A DNA stretch of 64,000 bases from Cyanophora paradoxa (Eukaryota; Glaucocystophyceae; Cyanophorales; Cyanophoraceae). The stretch's first letter is position 1, and each line of letters starts with the position of its first letter. The stretch covers positions 62,001 through 126,000 of the forward strand of contig QPMI01000143.1 in the NCBI GenBank assembly GCA_004431415.1, written 5' to 3'. The translations under genes were made by a program, and so were the position numbers. The notes under the pieces were generated by a model, which saw only the letters and a list, made by a program, of their open reading frames with translations, had not been told where the DNA came from and searched no databases. This document shows positions 12,601-24,224 of the stretch, one piece after another.

Positions 12601-13641
12601 CGCTCCCGCTGCGGCGCGGGTGAGGGGACGCGCGCTCGCCTTTCCGGGAGCGGGCGGCTGCTGACCTCGCGGCGATGAAGAACCGACGGCAGGGCGCGGC
12701 GAAGCTGCGATGGCCGCTCGAAGATACACCGAATACACGCCTTTGGGCGCGCTCGGAGAGCCGCGTCCCATGGAAGGAGCTATGGGCACAGGCCTCAACG
12801 CCGCGAGACACCACGGGCGAGCCGCGCGATCTGCTGGCTGCGGCCTGGATAGCGGCCAGCGCGAACGCATTGCATGCGCGTGCCTGCCGAAGGCTGTCCG
12901 CGGCCCTGCAGGCTGGCCTGCCTCTCGGCGACATGTACGTGCTGTTTGAACTCGCGCTGCCCGTCGTCGGGCCGCCGACGCAGCGTCGAAGTCGGCGGCT
13001 CTTCCTGATGAAGCGCAGGCTCCAAAGCAGCGGCAACGCTTCGCCCTGTCCAGATCAGCTGTCTTCTTAATTGTACCCGCGTACGTGTTCGGCGGGTACA
13101 GGCAGTCCGATCAAACCAGTTCGCCAGGTCTCCGGATTCGGCTGCAGCGCGGGGCCTCGAAAATGACGGCGCTAGGCCGCACAGCGCGCAACCCGGCCTG
13201 CGACCCCCGCGTCCGGTCAACTTGGCAACGCGAACGGTCAACGCGTACGGCGGCTGCCCCGCGAGCTGGCCATGGAAGTCGGACGCCGCGGCCGGCGCGC
13301 CCACACGCGCAGGCGGACTGATCATGACGTACGCCCGCCCCGCGGCCTCTATGGCGCTGCACCGCGTCCCGCGGCCGTGCGAGCTCAACGACCTAGGCCT
13401 GTCCACGGAGGGCGCGCGGGGAGGGCCTGCAGCTGGCCGACCTGCTCTTCGAGGACGACGACGCTGTGCGAGCACCCGGAGCTCGAATTCGCCGAGGATC
13501 GCTCCCCGGCCGCCGCCACATGCGCGCGTGTCCCCTCACCCCCTCGAGCTCTGAGGCCCCTCACCCGCGTCCCCTGCATGCTTAGCTTGGTAAACGGTGT
13601 TTGTTTTCAAGGTTCAAAGAAATTAAAAATCCGATCCGCGC
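12601..13641. other. Mostly non-coding; possible 5' exons of the MFSD1-like gene
   Basis: ORFs on both strands here are Arg/Ala/Ser-rich and typical of GC-rich shadow frames. One minus-strand stretch near 12670-12770 could be a first exon of the MFSD1-like gene: a GTCAGC donor follows it, and a CGCCGCAG acceptor precedes SGSDEKRT. The rest to 13641, downstream of the RING gene, shows nothing recognisable. Confidence 0.4.
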
Positions 13642-16546
13642 TCAGTCATAGATCGGGGTGAAGCCCTCGATGGGCTCGCGGCAGGTGGGGCAGGGCGCCC
13701 GGCCGGCGAAGCGCTGGGTGCACGCCTGGCAGAGGACGTGCCCGCATGAGACGGGGAGGCGCCGCTCCCCGCGGTCCTTCTCCTCGCTGCAGATCTGCAT
13801 ACGGCGCCGGAGTCAGGATGCGGCGGTGGCGCGTCGGAGAAGCCTGCACGCGCGCGCGCACCGGGCACTCGAACGCGGCGCGCGCCGCGGCGCGCGCCGC
13901 CTCGAGCCGCAGCCTCTCCACCCGCTTCGCGGCGGCCTCGAGCCGCCCGGCCGCCGCCTCGAGCTCCGCCTCGCTCAGCTGGCGGCCGCCGGGGGCGGGC
14001 CCGCCCTCGAAGAGCCAGAGCCGCCGCGCCGCCTCCGCGCCCGCCGCCTCCGACTCGGCGAGGCGGCCCGTGAGCTCCTCCTCGCGCTCCTGGAACGCCG
14101 CGAAGTCCGCGGCGGCCTCCGCGACGGCCCTCCGCAGCTCCGCCCCAAACGCAGCCGCCTGCTCCCGCATCTTCGCCCCCTCCGCCTTGACGACCTGCTC
14201 GACCTCCGCCAGCTTCCCCTCCAGCGCCGCCTCTCGAGCCGCCGCTCGGGCCGCCTGCTCCTCCGCCCCCGCCAGGCGCCTCCGGAGCTCGGCGGCGCCG
14301 AGCACCAGCGCCGCCGCCCGCTTCTCGTGCCCCGAGGACTCCGCGACGGCTTTCCGGAGCTCCGCCTCGAGCGCCTCCGCCCGCTCCCGCTGCCCCGCCG
14401 TCTCCACGGCGGCCCTCCGGAGCTCCGCGACCTCCGCCCGCAGCCCCGCCGCCCGCTCCAGCTCCCCCTCCGCCTGCGCGAGGCGCCGGCGCAGCTCCGC
14501 GTTCTCCGCCTCCAGCGCCGAGAGCGCGTTCGGCGCCGCGCCGGCGCGCGAGCGAGGGCGTTTCCGCGGGACCGGCGGCGTCCTCGCGGCCCACTCCCCG
14601 TCGCTGTCCAGCTCGATGAGCGCCTTGGGCCTCCGCGGCCGCTTCGAGCGCCGGGGGCCCCGGAGGAGCCTCCGCCGCCGCCGCTGCTGGCGGCCCCCCG
14701 GCGCGGGGCTTGCTGCACGTGGCCGGCGCAGGGGCGGGGGCGGCATCGGCGGCGCCCGAGGCGAGCTGGCGGCGCTCGACTTGGCCCGCCTCGTCCAGCT
14801 CGACGAGCACCAGCCGCGGGGCCACGAACTTCGCCTCAAACTGCGCCGCTGTGTTAGCCGGGCCGGGGGCCGGGGCGGGGGGGGGGGGGGGGGGGAAGGG
14901 GGATGGGAGGGAGGGGGTAGGGGGAAGGGGGTGCTTAGCAGGGTAGAGGACGGAAAAGAGGAGGGACAGGGAAGGCGGGTCCAGGGGGTAGGGGTGCAAG
15001 GAGGCGGCGGCGGCGCGGCGCGCACGCGCACCTCCTTGACGAGTCTGCGCGTCGCGGGGCTGGCGGAGCGCATGAAGCCGGCGCGCTCCTCCCACGTCCA
15101 CTCGTGGCGGGCCTGCCACCGGGCGCCCATCCAGCGCACCCAGACCGAGGTCTCCCCGGACGCGGCGTCCTTCTTCCACCCCATGATGGAATCCACGTCG
15201 AGGTCCTGCCGGCGGGGCGGCACGATCCGATCAGGGGCGCGCCCCGCGCCGCAAGAGCTTCGCCCCTCCCCTTGACTCGAACCTCGTCTTCGCTGTCCTC
15301 GCCGTCTACGAGCTCGGGGTCCTTCTCGTCGCGCGCCTCCCCCGAAGAATTCTGAGGGCGGCACAGCGCTGTCAGAGACCCGGCCCTCCCCCCGCTCCCA
15401 CGCCCAGCCCGATCGCTTACCGGGTCCTCATCTTCGGTGGCTGACGCCGCTGGAGGCGGGGTACCGGGCTGCGGAGGAGGCGGGGCCGTCAGGGGAGGCG
15501 AAGGCGCCGGAGAAGGCGGAGGGCACCTCGGTAGGCGGAGGGAGCAGGGCCGCCACAGGAGGCGGAGGGAGCAGAGCCAGCACAGGCGGAGGAGGAAGCA
15601 GGGCCGCCACAGGAGGCAAAGGGGGCGGGGACGGAGGCGGAGCAGTCGGCCGCACAGGCTGCACTATAATCAGTAAGGGGGCGAGTCAGGGCGACGCCGC
15701 TTGACTCACGGAGGCCACGGCGACGTCGAGGAAGCGGAGCCTTCGGAGGTAGGCGAGGGCAGCACTCCCGGACTCGCGAGCGTGCGCGGGCATGTCCGTG
15801 AGGGGGTTGCCACCGATGCTGAGCTCCTCCAGGGAATCCAGCTCGCCCACATCCCGTCGCAGCGTCGTCAGCTGATTGAGGCTCACGTTTAGGTGCTGCA
15901 AGCCGGCGAGCTGCCCGATCGCTGCCGGCAGCGCCGTCAGCTTGTTGTCGCTCATGTCCAGCCACTGCAGGCCGGCGAGCTGCGCGATCTCCGGCGGCAG
16001 GATCGTCAGCCGATTGCCGCTTACGTTCAGCTTCCGCAATCCCGTAAACTGGCACAACTCCGGCGGCAGCGCCGTCAGCTGATTGACGCTCACGTTCAGA
16101 AGCAGCAGGCCGGCGAGCTGCCCGATCTCTGGCGGCAGCGCCGTCAGCCGGTTGCCGCTAGCACGTAGCTCCTGCAGATTTCGAAGCTGCCCGACCTCCG
16201 CCGGCAGCGCCGTCAGCTGGTTGTTGCTGACGCTGAGCTCCTGTAGGGCCGCCAGCTGCCCGATCTCCGGCGGCAGCGCCTTCAAACGGTTGTTCGCTAG
16301 GTTGAGCACGACCAGGTTTGCCAGCTTCGGGAGCTCTTCGCCGGGAATGCTCGTAAGCGAGTTCTGCCTGAGGTCAAGCTTGAGGATGTTCGCGCGGCCG
16401 ACGAACTCGACATCCTCTGCCGGCCAATTGTCCAAACATTCGTCCTTCAAGCAAAGCATCCCCGTGGCGGCGTTCCAGCAGCGCGGATGCAAAAACTTGG
16501 GCCAAGACATCGACGGCGCGCATCGTATCAACTGCGAGCTGTCCAT
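13642..16546 (-). CDS. LRR - chromo-like - coiled-coil - RING protein, putative E3 ubiquitin ligase
   Basis: Exon 1 (16546-15710) starts at MDSSQLIRCA and holds about nine 23-residue leucine-rich repeats, for example LVVLNLANNRLKALPPEIGQ. A consensus GTGAGT donor at 15709 joins it to a proline-rich exon (15658-15527), then to acidic exons (ASATEDEDP; ELVDGEDSEDE). Exon 15205-15032, DLDVDSIMGWKK through VWVRWMG and EWTWEERAGFM, resembles a chromodomain. A long Glu/Ala/Arg coiled coil follows (about 14520-13870). The last intron (13795-13861) joins FECP to ICSEEKDRGERRLPVSCGHV, completing a C-terminal RING-HC finger that continues as LCQACTQRF and CPTCREP, with stop at 13642. Seven introns (15659-15709, 15469-15526, 15352-15420, 15206-15282, 14841-15031, 13795-13861 and their joins) fit frame at phase 0. 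RING proteins usually recruit E2 enzymes; LRR and chromo-like parts would bind substrates or chromatin. A one-frame shift near 14640-14720 is unexplained (extra intron or sequence error). If the first intron is not used, the LRR exon would be a separate gene with a stop at 15686. Confidence 0.72.
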
Positions 16547-16903
16547 TCTTCCACGCTGCACGCTACGGTGGCCTGCTCGCCGCAAACTCGCCGGCACCAG
16601 CGCGCCCGCCTGCTACGGCTGCTGCTGCGCACCCGCGCGCTCGCGCCTTTTTTCAAAGAATTGCTCGCTGTACCCGCCTGGGAGTAGAAGTTGGGCCGAA
16701 CTCGTCGTGCCATCCTGCGCAGCGCTCCTGGCGGCTACTTGCGCTGCAATTTCAGCTTCAGAACGCCTGCTCAGCGCGCCCGCGGCCGGACAAGGTTCAT
16801 ACGTCGCCGGCGCCTCATCTGAGCGAGAGCAGTTGAGTGCCCTCCTCTTCATCCCCGGCCCGCTGTTATCTAATCTCGTCCCGCGCTCACGCCCGCCGCC
16901 TCC
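16547..16903. promoter_or_regulatory. Shared bidirectional upstream region of the RING and F-box genes
   Basis: About 357 bp separate the ATG of the LRR-RING gene (16546, -) from the ATG of the F-box gene (16904, +). The two genes point away from each other, so both promoters must lie here. I see no clear TATA box. The call rests on gene arrangement only. Confidence 0.5.
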
Positions 16904-19900
16904 ATGGGGCGCCGCGCCAAGCAGAAATCACGCCGAGCGAAGCCCGCGGACGCATGCCGATCGCCGAATCCGAAGCCTGTATGCCTGAACATCGAGGATC
17001 TGCCGGGTCAGCAACCGCGCGGCTCCCGCCGGCGGGACCGGCGCGGCTGACGGCTCCGCTGCGCAGACGGCGTCCTCGTGGGCGTCTTCGCACGCCTGGC
17101 GGCCGAATCAGGGCTCCCGCGCGCCGTCTCGACGCTCGCGGCCGTGTCGCGGCGGTTCCGCGAGCTCGCCTGGTGCCCCTCCCTCATCGACGGCGCCCTT
17201 AAGGTGCCCGCGCGAGCTCCCCCGCGCGCGCGCCCCGCTCGAGCCCGACGGCGCCGCGCGCGCAGCCCGAGCACCCGCGGGACTTCGTCGTGGGGGCGCT
17301 GGCCAAGGTCGGGGCCAGCCTGCGGCGCCTGGACCTGGCGCGCCTGCCGCAGCTCGCCGAGGAGGACGCCCTCGAGGTCCTCGCCGCCGCCCCGGGCCTG
17401 ACGCACCTCTCGGGCGCCTTCCGCACCGCCCGCCCCGAGCGCCGCCGCGGCCCCGCCGGCGGGCCCGCCCCCGCCGTCCACCGCTGCCTGTACCCCCAGC
17501 CCCGCCTCGAGCACCTCGACCTCTCCGGCTCCCGTGTCTTCGCCGACGCCCTCCGAGGCCTCCTCGCCGCCTGCGCCCCCTCCCTCCGCGCCCTCTACCT
17601 CTCGTGCGTACCCCTCCACTCCGCCCCGCTTCGATCTCGTACCCCCCTCACGCCCTTCGTTCCCCTTGCAGGACGGTGGTGATCGCGCACAAGGGTACCG
17701 TGCACTTCCTCAAGGGCGCGCCGCACCCCGCCTCCGTCCTGGTCCCCCTCCGCGGCCTCTCGTGCGCACGCACCCCTCATGCACCGCCCCCCCGCCTTCT
17801 CCGCCCACGAGCCGACGCGGCGCGGCGGCATGCAGGCTGCCGCGCCTGGCGTCGCTGGACGTTTCCCACTGCGTTCTGGAGCCGGCGCACCTCTCCGCCG
17901 TCCTCGCCGCCTGCCCCCGCCTCGCCCGCCTCTTCCTTGCACGGCCCCGCGCCCCCCCGCACGCCCCGGAGTGCTCCTGGGCCGAGTTCCGGGCGCTGCC
18001 CCCCTGGGAGGCGGGGTACCATCGCGTGCTGGCGCCGGCGCTGGCGCGCCCCGGCCTGGCGGTCGTCTCGCGGGACCCCTTCGGCGAGCTGGAGGCGGCC
18101 TTCCGCGAGAAGGAGGCGCGCTGGCAGCGCCTGCGCGCCCGCGAGGCCGCCGCCGCCTTCTGCGCGCCCCTCGCCGCCGGCCTCGACGCCTTCGACGCTG
18201 ACGGCCTCACCCCCTTCCTCCGTGCCCTCTCCTCTTCTTTCCTTGCCTCTTTCTTTCTCGAACGCAAGCTCACGCCCGCCGCAGTGGCCGTCCGGGCCGG
18301 TGCTTTCCACGCGGCCCGCGAGCTCCTCGGCATGGGCGCCCCGCCCCGCCTCGCCCCGCTCGGCCCCGCCGCCCGGCCCCTCCCCGCCCCCTGGTCCGCC
18401 CCGTACCCCTGCGAGGCCTTCCTCCTCCGCGAGCCGTGCGCCCGTACCCCCCTCGCCCTCCCGCGCGCCTCACGCCCTGGAGGGCAGCCTGGGGCCGCCT
18501 CCGCCGGGGTCGCTCCACCGGCTCCTGCGGGAGAAGGCCCACACCGGGCTCGTCCCCGTCGCCCTGGCCCTGGTCTCGCTGGGGGCCGACCTCTACGAGG
18601 AGGACGAGCGCGGCTGCACGCCTTTCGAGGCGCTCGCGTGCGGCGGCTGGGCGGGGCGCGACCGCCTCGCCGCCCTCCGCGCCCTCGCCGGCGTCGAGGG
18701 CTTCGCGCGGCGCGAGCGCGGCGCCCTCCTCGCCGTCCTCGCGGAGGACGAGGAGGAGGCGGAGGGCGGGGCTGACGGGGAGACGGCGGCGGCGCTGCTG
18801 GCCGCGGGGGCCGACCCCTGCGTCCGCGACTGGGCCGGTGCGCCCCGCCGCCTTTCTTCGCCTAAGCCTTCCTTTTTCTTTCTTTCCGTCCGTGTGAGCC
18901 TCCCGCGGCAGACGAGACGCCGGTGCACCGCGCGGCCGCCCTGGGCCGCCACCGCGTCCTCCTCGCCCTCCTCGGTTCGCCCCTTGCACAATTCCTTTCT
19001 TTCCTTTTTCTCTCTCTTTCTTCGAGCCGTGAGCGGCGCGGCAGCCTCGCCGAACGCGGGGCCGGACGGGCGGAACGCGGGCGGGCGGACGCCGCTGCAC
19101 CTCGCGGCGGCGGCCGGGGAGGCCGAGGCGGCGCGGGCGCTGCTCCAGGCAGGGGCCGACCCGGCGGCACGGGACGCGGAGGGGGATACCCCGCTCCACG
19201 CCGCCATCCGGGGGCGCCACTTCGAGCTGGCGAAGCTGGTGCTGGGCCACGCCTCCTGCGACCCGTCGGGCCCCGGGAGGGATGACGAGACCCCGCTCCA
19301 CGCGGCGGCCGCGGCCGGCCCCCGCGCCCTGCCCCTCGCCGAGCTCCTCCTCGAGCGCGGGGCCGACCCGCACCGCCTCGACAGCGCCCACGGTTGTACC
19401 CCCCTCTGGGCCGCCCTCCGCTGCGGCAACCGGCCCCTCGCCGCCCGCCTCCTCTGTGCGCGCCCCCGAGCCCCTCTCTTTAATCCCGTACCCCCCGAGC
19501 CCTTCGCCGCAGCCGTACCCGGAATCGACGTGAACGCGCGGGCCTCCTGCGGCTCCTCCCCCCTACACCTCGCCCTTTTCGCGGGGGACGCCCCCCTCGT
19601 TTCCGTGCGTACCCCTCCCCGCCCCGCTTCCCCCCTCTCCCCTCCGCCCGTCCGACGCCTGTACCCCCCAGGAGCTGCTGTCGCTGGGAGCGGACCACTC
19701 GGCGCCGCTGACGTACGGCGTGCGGCCGCTGCACGTGGCGGCGGCGCTGTCGCCCGAGCGGCCCGACCTCGTCCGCCTGCTGCTGCAGGCCGGCGCCGAG
19801 CCCGACGCGCGCAACGCGGCGGGGCGCGCCGCGCTGCACGCGGCGGTCGAGGCCGGCGCCGCCGCCTCCGCCGCCGAGCTCCTGGAGGCGGGGCGGACCC

Positions 19901-20356
19901 CAACGCCCGCGCCGCCGGCGGCGCCGCCCCGCTGCACCTCGCCGCCGGCTCGGGCCGCTCTGACATCGTCCGCCTCCTGCTGGAGGCCCCGCGCCTCTTC
20001 GCGCCGGCGGCGGCGGCGCGGCCGGCGCCGGCCCCGCACCCCTTCACGCACCGCCTGGCCGTGGGGCAGGGCCGGCCCCGCCCCCGCCCGTCGAGGTCGA
20101 TGCGCGGGACGGGTACAGGGCGACGCCCCTCGCGGAGGCGGTCCTCGCCTCGGACCTGCCGTCCGCCCACGCCCTCCTCGCCGCCGGGGCGGACCCCCTC
20201 GCGGCCGACCCCGCCGGCCTCCACCCGCTCGCCCTCGCCGCCGGGCGCCTCCGCGCGCCCTCCGCCGCCGCCCTCCGCGCCGCCCTCGCCGCTCTCCTCG
20301 ACGCCGCAGCCGCCCGCCTCGGCGAGGGGCCGGGGGCCCTACGGGCGCCCTACTAG
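16904..20356 (+). CDS. F-box / LRR / ankyrin-repeat protein, putative SCF substrate receptor
   Basis: The start ATG at 16904 (MGRRAKQKSRRAKPAD) leads to LNIEDLP. An intron at 17007-17066, with CTGAC before its AG, joins this to DGVLVGVFARLAAESG and VSRRFRELAWCPSL, which together read as an F-box. F-box leucine-rich segments follow: LRRLDLARLPQLAEEDALE, LEHLDLSGSRVFADAL and LASLDVSHCVLEPAHLSAVL. From about 18180 come ankyrin repeats: DADGLTPFLRA, VSLGADLYEEDERGCTPFEA, GGRTPLHLAAAAGEAEAARA, EGDTPLHAAIRGRHFELAKL, DETPLHAAAAAGPRALPLAE, GSSPLHLALFAGD, YGVRPLHVAAAL and YRATPLAEAVLASDL. The stop is TAG at 20354. F-box proteins normally bind SKP1 and present substrates to a cullin-RING ligase; the repeats would choose the substrate. 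Introns are C-rich, often starting GTGCGTACCCC. Exon borders around 18480-18530 and 19860-20100 are approximate. Confidence 0.75.
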
Positions 20357-21218
20357 AGCCCCCTTGATCATTTCATGATCTGTTATTCCGAATATTTCAT
20401 GATCATTGATCATGATTTCGATCATCAATTCAAGAGGGCCGTCGCGGCCCGGCGGTCCCCGGCGACTCCCCGCGGGACCCCGCCCCCGCGACGGCTCGCG
20501 CCTCAGGCTCTCAATTGCAAGTGCCAGCCTGGCAGCGCCATGCAGCATGATGCAGGCCCTGAGGCTCCGCCGCCTCCGCGAGCACTGCGCATGCGATCAC
20601 TGAGTCAGCCTCCCTGACTGTGACTGACTCAGTCAACCCGAGCTCGGTTCAGTCAGGCTACCGTGCAACTTTCAAGTTTGGCAAATTTAAAAACTGCGAT
20701 ACAATGACCGTCGGACCCGGAAATGATTCAAATGCGATTTATCTAAGTTGCCAAGCATCAGCCTGGCAGGCACGGGCAGTATTTATAATTATACCGTTAC
20801 TATTACCGTAGACTGGTCCGTACGCGTAGTACTCCATACTACGGTAGTAGGGGTGGGCGTAGCCGCGCGGCGCTACCCCCCCTATACTATGATAGCTAGT
20901 TTGTATGGCACTGGGACGTTGTATGTAGTGGCAAAAATCGCCACTGAGTGAGTCCAGTGGCGGGGTCCCACTGGCCACTGGCGCCACTGTGCCCAGCCCT
21001 ATACGGTACTACTACTACTGTAACGGTAGTTGCAAGGGGGGAAAGAAGACCGAAGGTCTTCCCCCCTTGCTTCCCGTTCCCTCGCTTCAGCCAAAATTTC
21101 TTCTATGAGGCCGTTTTCGAGGTCCAGTTTGCAACGCGGGAAAAAAATGGGCCGAAATTCGGTTGCAGCGACACGTGTTTGTCGCTGCGGCCGTCCATGC
21201 AAAAAAAGGTTTTCGAGG

Positions 21219-21381
21219 GCGAAGACCAGTTTTCCTTGACTTGAAGCCTGGAAACCAACTTCTCTCTCATTCCGATCTTCGAATTCCTTCCGCGGTTCTA
21301 GCGAAGACCAGTTTTCCTCGACTTGAAGCCTGGAAACCAACTTCTCTCTCATTCCGGTCTTCGAATTCCTTCCGCGGTTCT
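21219..21381. repeat. 82-bp tandem duplication
   Basis: Two adjacent copies, 21219-21300 and 21301-21381, both begin GCGAAGACCAGTTTTCC and end TTCCTTCCGCGGTTCT. They differ at about two positions. No gene overlaps them convincingly. Confidence 0.92.
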
Positions 21382-21472
21382 GCATGGAACCAGTTCTCCC
21401 TATAGCTAGCTGTCTCCTGTAGATTTCGGCTTCCTCGCAGTGCGTCGCGTCTCCTCTAGATTTTCACTTCCG

Positions 21473-21608
21473 ATCTCCTCTAGATTTTCACTTCCTCGAA
21501 CTGCGCCGCGTACGCCGCACGGAATTTCTTAAAAATTCTCCCTAGCTGTCTTGCTCGATCTCCTCTGGATTTCCACTTCCTCGCAGTGCGCCGCGTACGC
21601 CGCACGGT
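21473..21608. repeat. Imperfect ~50-bp direct repeat
   Basis: GATCTCCTCT followed by GATTT, CACTTCCTCG and GCGCCGCGTACGCCGCACGG occurs at about 21473-21521 and again at about 21559-21608. A shorter related piece precedes it near 21449. This is a non-coding decayed repeat. Confidence 0.7.
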
Positions 21609-23219
21609 ACCCGTGCCGCCTGATCTACTTTTGACTGCATCAAGCTTGCACCGCAGCACGTGCACCGAAGCACGCGCAGCCCGTGGGCCGGATTGGCCCG
21701 TACCGCGTAGCTTTTCCTCGCGATCCAGCCTCTGCATGCTCGCAGCCGCGCGCATCGCTGCGCCGACCTCGTTGGCGCCCCCGCCGCTGTCCCTTCGCGC
21801 CGGGCGGTCTTGCGAGCTGACCAGCTCTTGCGAGCGCATCAGCGGCAAACCGATCGCGAGCGTTCGAGTTGCATGTTCGTGCCACTACTACTCTTTCATT
21901 ACATCCCGATTCCCCCCTTGCACCCCCGGCGCGCCAAAACGCGGCCGGGCCACTAGTACGTAAGCCTCGTAAGGGGTCTCCGGGTCTCCGGGTGATAATG
22001 CGAGCAGAGATCGAGAGGACGGGAAAAGGAAATTGGGCCCCCGACGGCGCCAGCCTGGCAACGATTGCAAAAATTGCGCGGGCGGTTCAACAGTTTCTTG
22101 AAGATTGCGACGATTTCCTGAAGAAGATCATTTTTTGCAATTGGTCGACCCACGTGACTGAGTCAAGTGCTAGCTTTTTAAGCTTCAGATCTAGATCACT
22201 GAGCTCGAGTCAGATGGGAAAAACCCACAGGCCGGCCCGCGGCCGACGGCCGCGCCGGCCGCGGGCGGCGGGCGCGGCGGCGGCCGCCGGCCCGGCGGCG
22301 CCGGCGGGGCGCCGGGGCGTTCGCAATTGCCACTGGGCCAGATTGCCAACTTGCAATTAATTGCAATTGCAAGTTGCAAGAACTTGCAACTTCGAGACTT
22401 GATGATGAATCGGCCACTCACCGAGTCAATATCAACTGCAAACATTAACAGCCTCAAGCTTAAGTAAATTAAAGTAATCCAAGCTCAACTTGGCAAGCCT
22501 AGGCCTGCTGTCAGGCTGCTGATCTTAATTATAACCGTTGATCATGAACCATGATGAACGTCGCGATCGTTAACGATATCGATTTTTAAGTAATGTGCGA
22601 AGCACTGCGAACGCGTTTCCTGAAACATGAAATTTGATTCGGATCGAATATATCTATATATATACGTATACCTGCGGCGCAATTCAGACTTATGATCATA
22701 TTGGCATGCGCAATGTTAACAGTTACGGTAACGTTGGCATGCGCAGTCTTTGCAGAGTCTCCGATATATATATACTTCGAAATTCGAATTCGAATTCGGA
22801 AGTTTGAACTTCGGAACTACTATAGACTCGCTAGTATAGAGTGCACTTTTCAGTCAACTATCAACTTCGATCAAGGCCGCGCCCAAACTCGAATCAAGGC
22901 CCGTGATTCAAGGGCCAATCAAGGCTTCCTTTTTACAAGTTCCGAATTAAAAGCTTGAAGTTCCCCGAAATTGCCCGAACAAGCCGCTTTTTTTAAGCTA
23001 AATATTAGAGACCATCGAGGTCGCGACTCGCGAGCAAGCCCGAGGCTGGCGGCCGTTGGGCGGCGCTGGCCCCGAGCAGGTGACTTTCGAGCCCTGACAG
23101 AGACGCGTGAGCCGCTGTCACCCGCTGAGCGTTCGCTGTACCCAAGGGTTTTTCGGCCGGTCACCAGCTGGAAGACACTTCAAGCTTGAGCCGGCAACGC
23201 ATCTTGTTCAGTAGCTTGC

Positions 23220-24224
23220 AGCTCCAGCCTGCATCAGCGAGCAGCGCGCGCCGAGCAGGCGGTGCAAGCCTGCACGACGCTGTGAGTATCGAGGCCCGGA
23301 GGAGCGCGCAGATCTAGAGCCCCACAGGGGAATTCGCGATCGGCGTCGATATCGAGCCGAAGAACACATCGAAACTGGTGCGGGCGCGCGCCGTTCATCT
23401 TACCGAAGACGAAGCAATTCTCACGAACGTGCAGGATCGTTACTTGTAGTCGCTTCTGGCGCTGGGCGCGCGCACGCCGCGGCGCACAATCCCGAACCGA
23501 ACCTCCGCACGCGGCCGCCGCGGCCCGCCGGGCGACCCAGCCGGCCCGTCGGCAGCGCGCTGCAGAGGCGCGACGAGCGCGATGGACTTCGACGAGCACG
23601 TCGGCATCGTCGGGCGCGAGTGCGCCCAAGAGGAGCCCGAGCTGGCCGCCGTCCTGCACCGGCCAGACGCGGCCATCCATCAATTGAAGTGCGTACGGCC
23701 GAGCCCTCGGCGGGGGGGGCGCTTCCCATCGCGACTCTATGTGTCCATATATCGATTGTGCGCGGTTTTCTGACCGCACATCCGCGCGGCAGGCCGGACA
23801 GGCGCCCGAACTTGCGGTTCCCCGCGGCCGCGGCCGAAGCGCTCGCCCAGCGGCTCGTCCTGGCGCCTCTGGACACGAACATTCCCTTCGAGCTCGCGTA
23901 TCAAGGCCGCGCCGGGCAGCCGATGCCGGGCCAGCTTCAGCACTTCCCGCCGCAGTGTGCGTGAGATCCGCAGAATTTGATCTCCGAGGCTTGCTCGCAT
24001 CTGACGACGGGGACTGATACCGATCCCGCGCAGATGCTCAAATACAAGCGCCGTCGCCTGCCTTCTTTAGGCCCGCTGCGCCCTTCGATGCACATGGTGC
24101 GTTCCTGCAGCTGGACCCCAGGGCCGGCAACGGCCGCGGGGCGCCCCGCCCGCCCCTCCGGCGGCTCCGAGCCGACGCCCCTGATTCGCAGAGCCGCGTT
24201 GGGAGCCCGTCGGGTTTCGAATGA
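23220..24224 (+). CDS. Unrecognised small spliced gene, 5' end unresolved
   Basis: Five exons join in frame. An upstream exon ends at 23281 (donor GTGAGT). Exon 23328-23455 contains EFAIGVDIEPKN and AVHLTEDEAILTN. Exon 23566-23688 contains MDFDEHVGIVGRECAQEEPE. Exon 23793-23956 contains RLVLAPLDTNIPFELAYQG. Exon 24034-24224 contains SPAFFRPAAPFDAHGAFLQL and ends with TGA at 24222. The introns are 46, 110, 104 and 77 nt. The third has CTGAC 22 nt before its AG and the fourth has CTGAT. The splice pattern and ordinary amino-acid composition support a real gene, but I recognise no family. The first exon and start codon were not found. Confidence 0.5.

Larger units (their letters stand above)
20357..23219. 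other. Lower-GC intergenic region with short repeats, no supported gene
   Basis: Base composition drops sharply after the F-box gene. The first 80 bases are crowded with TGATCA and CATGATC palindromes. Later parts hold the 82-bp repeat at 21219, a smaller repeat at 21473 and AT-rich stretches near 22400-22900. ORFs here are short. The longest, on the minus strand at 20999-21385, is mostly produced by the 82-bp repeat. Confidence 0.5.

Noticed and set aside
13658-15275. Plus-strand ORFs of 400-510 codons across the coiled-coil and RING gene
   Set aside because: They are shadow frames of the coiled coil. They are Leu/Arg or Ser/Ala-rich with no motif, while the minus strand gives LRR, chromo-like and RING domains through phase-0 introns.
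20999-21385. Minus-strand ORF of 128 codons with repeated VSRLQ/EENWSSLE-like segments
   Set aside because: The internal repeat is simply the 82-bp DNA duplication, and there is no start context, splice partner or family match.
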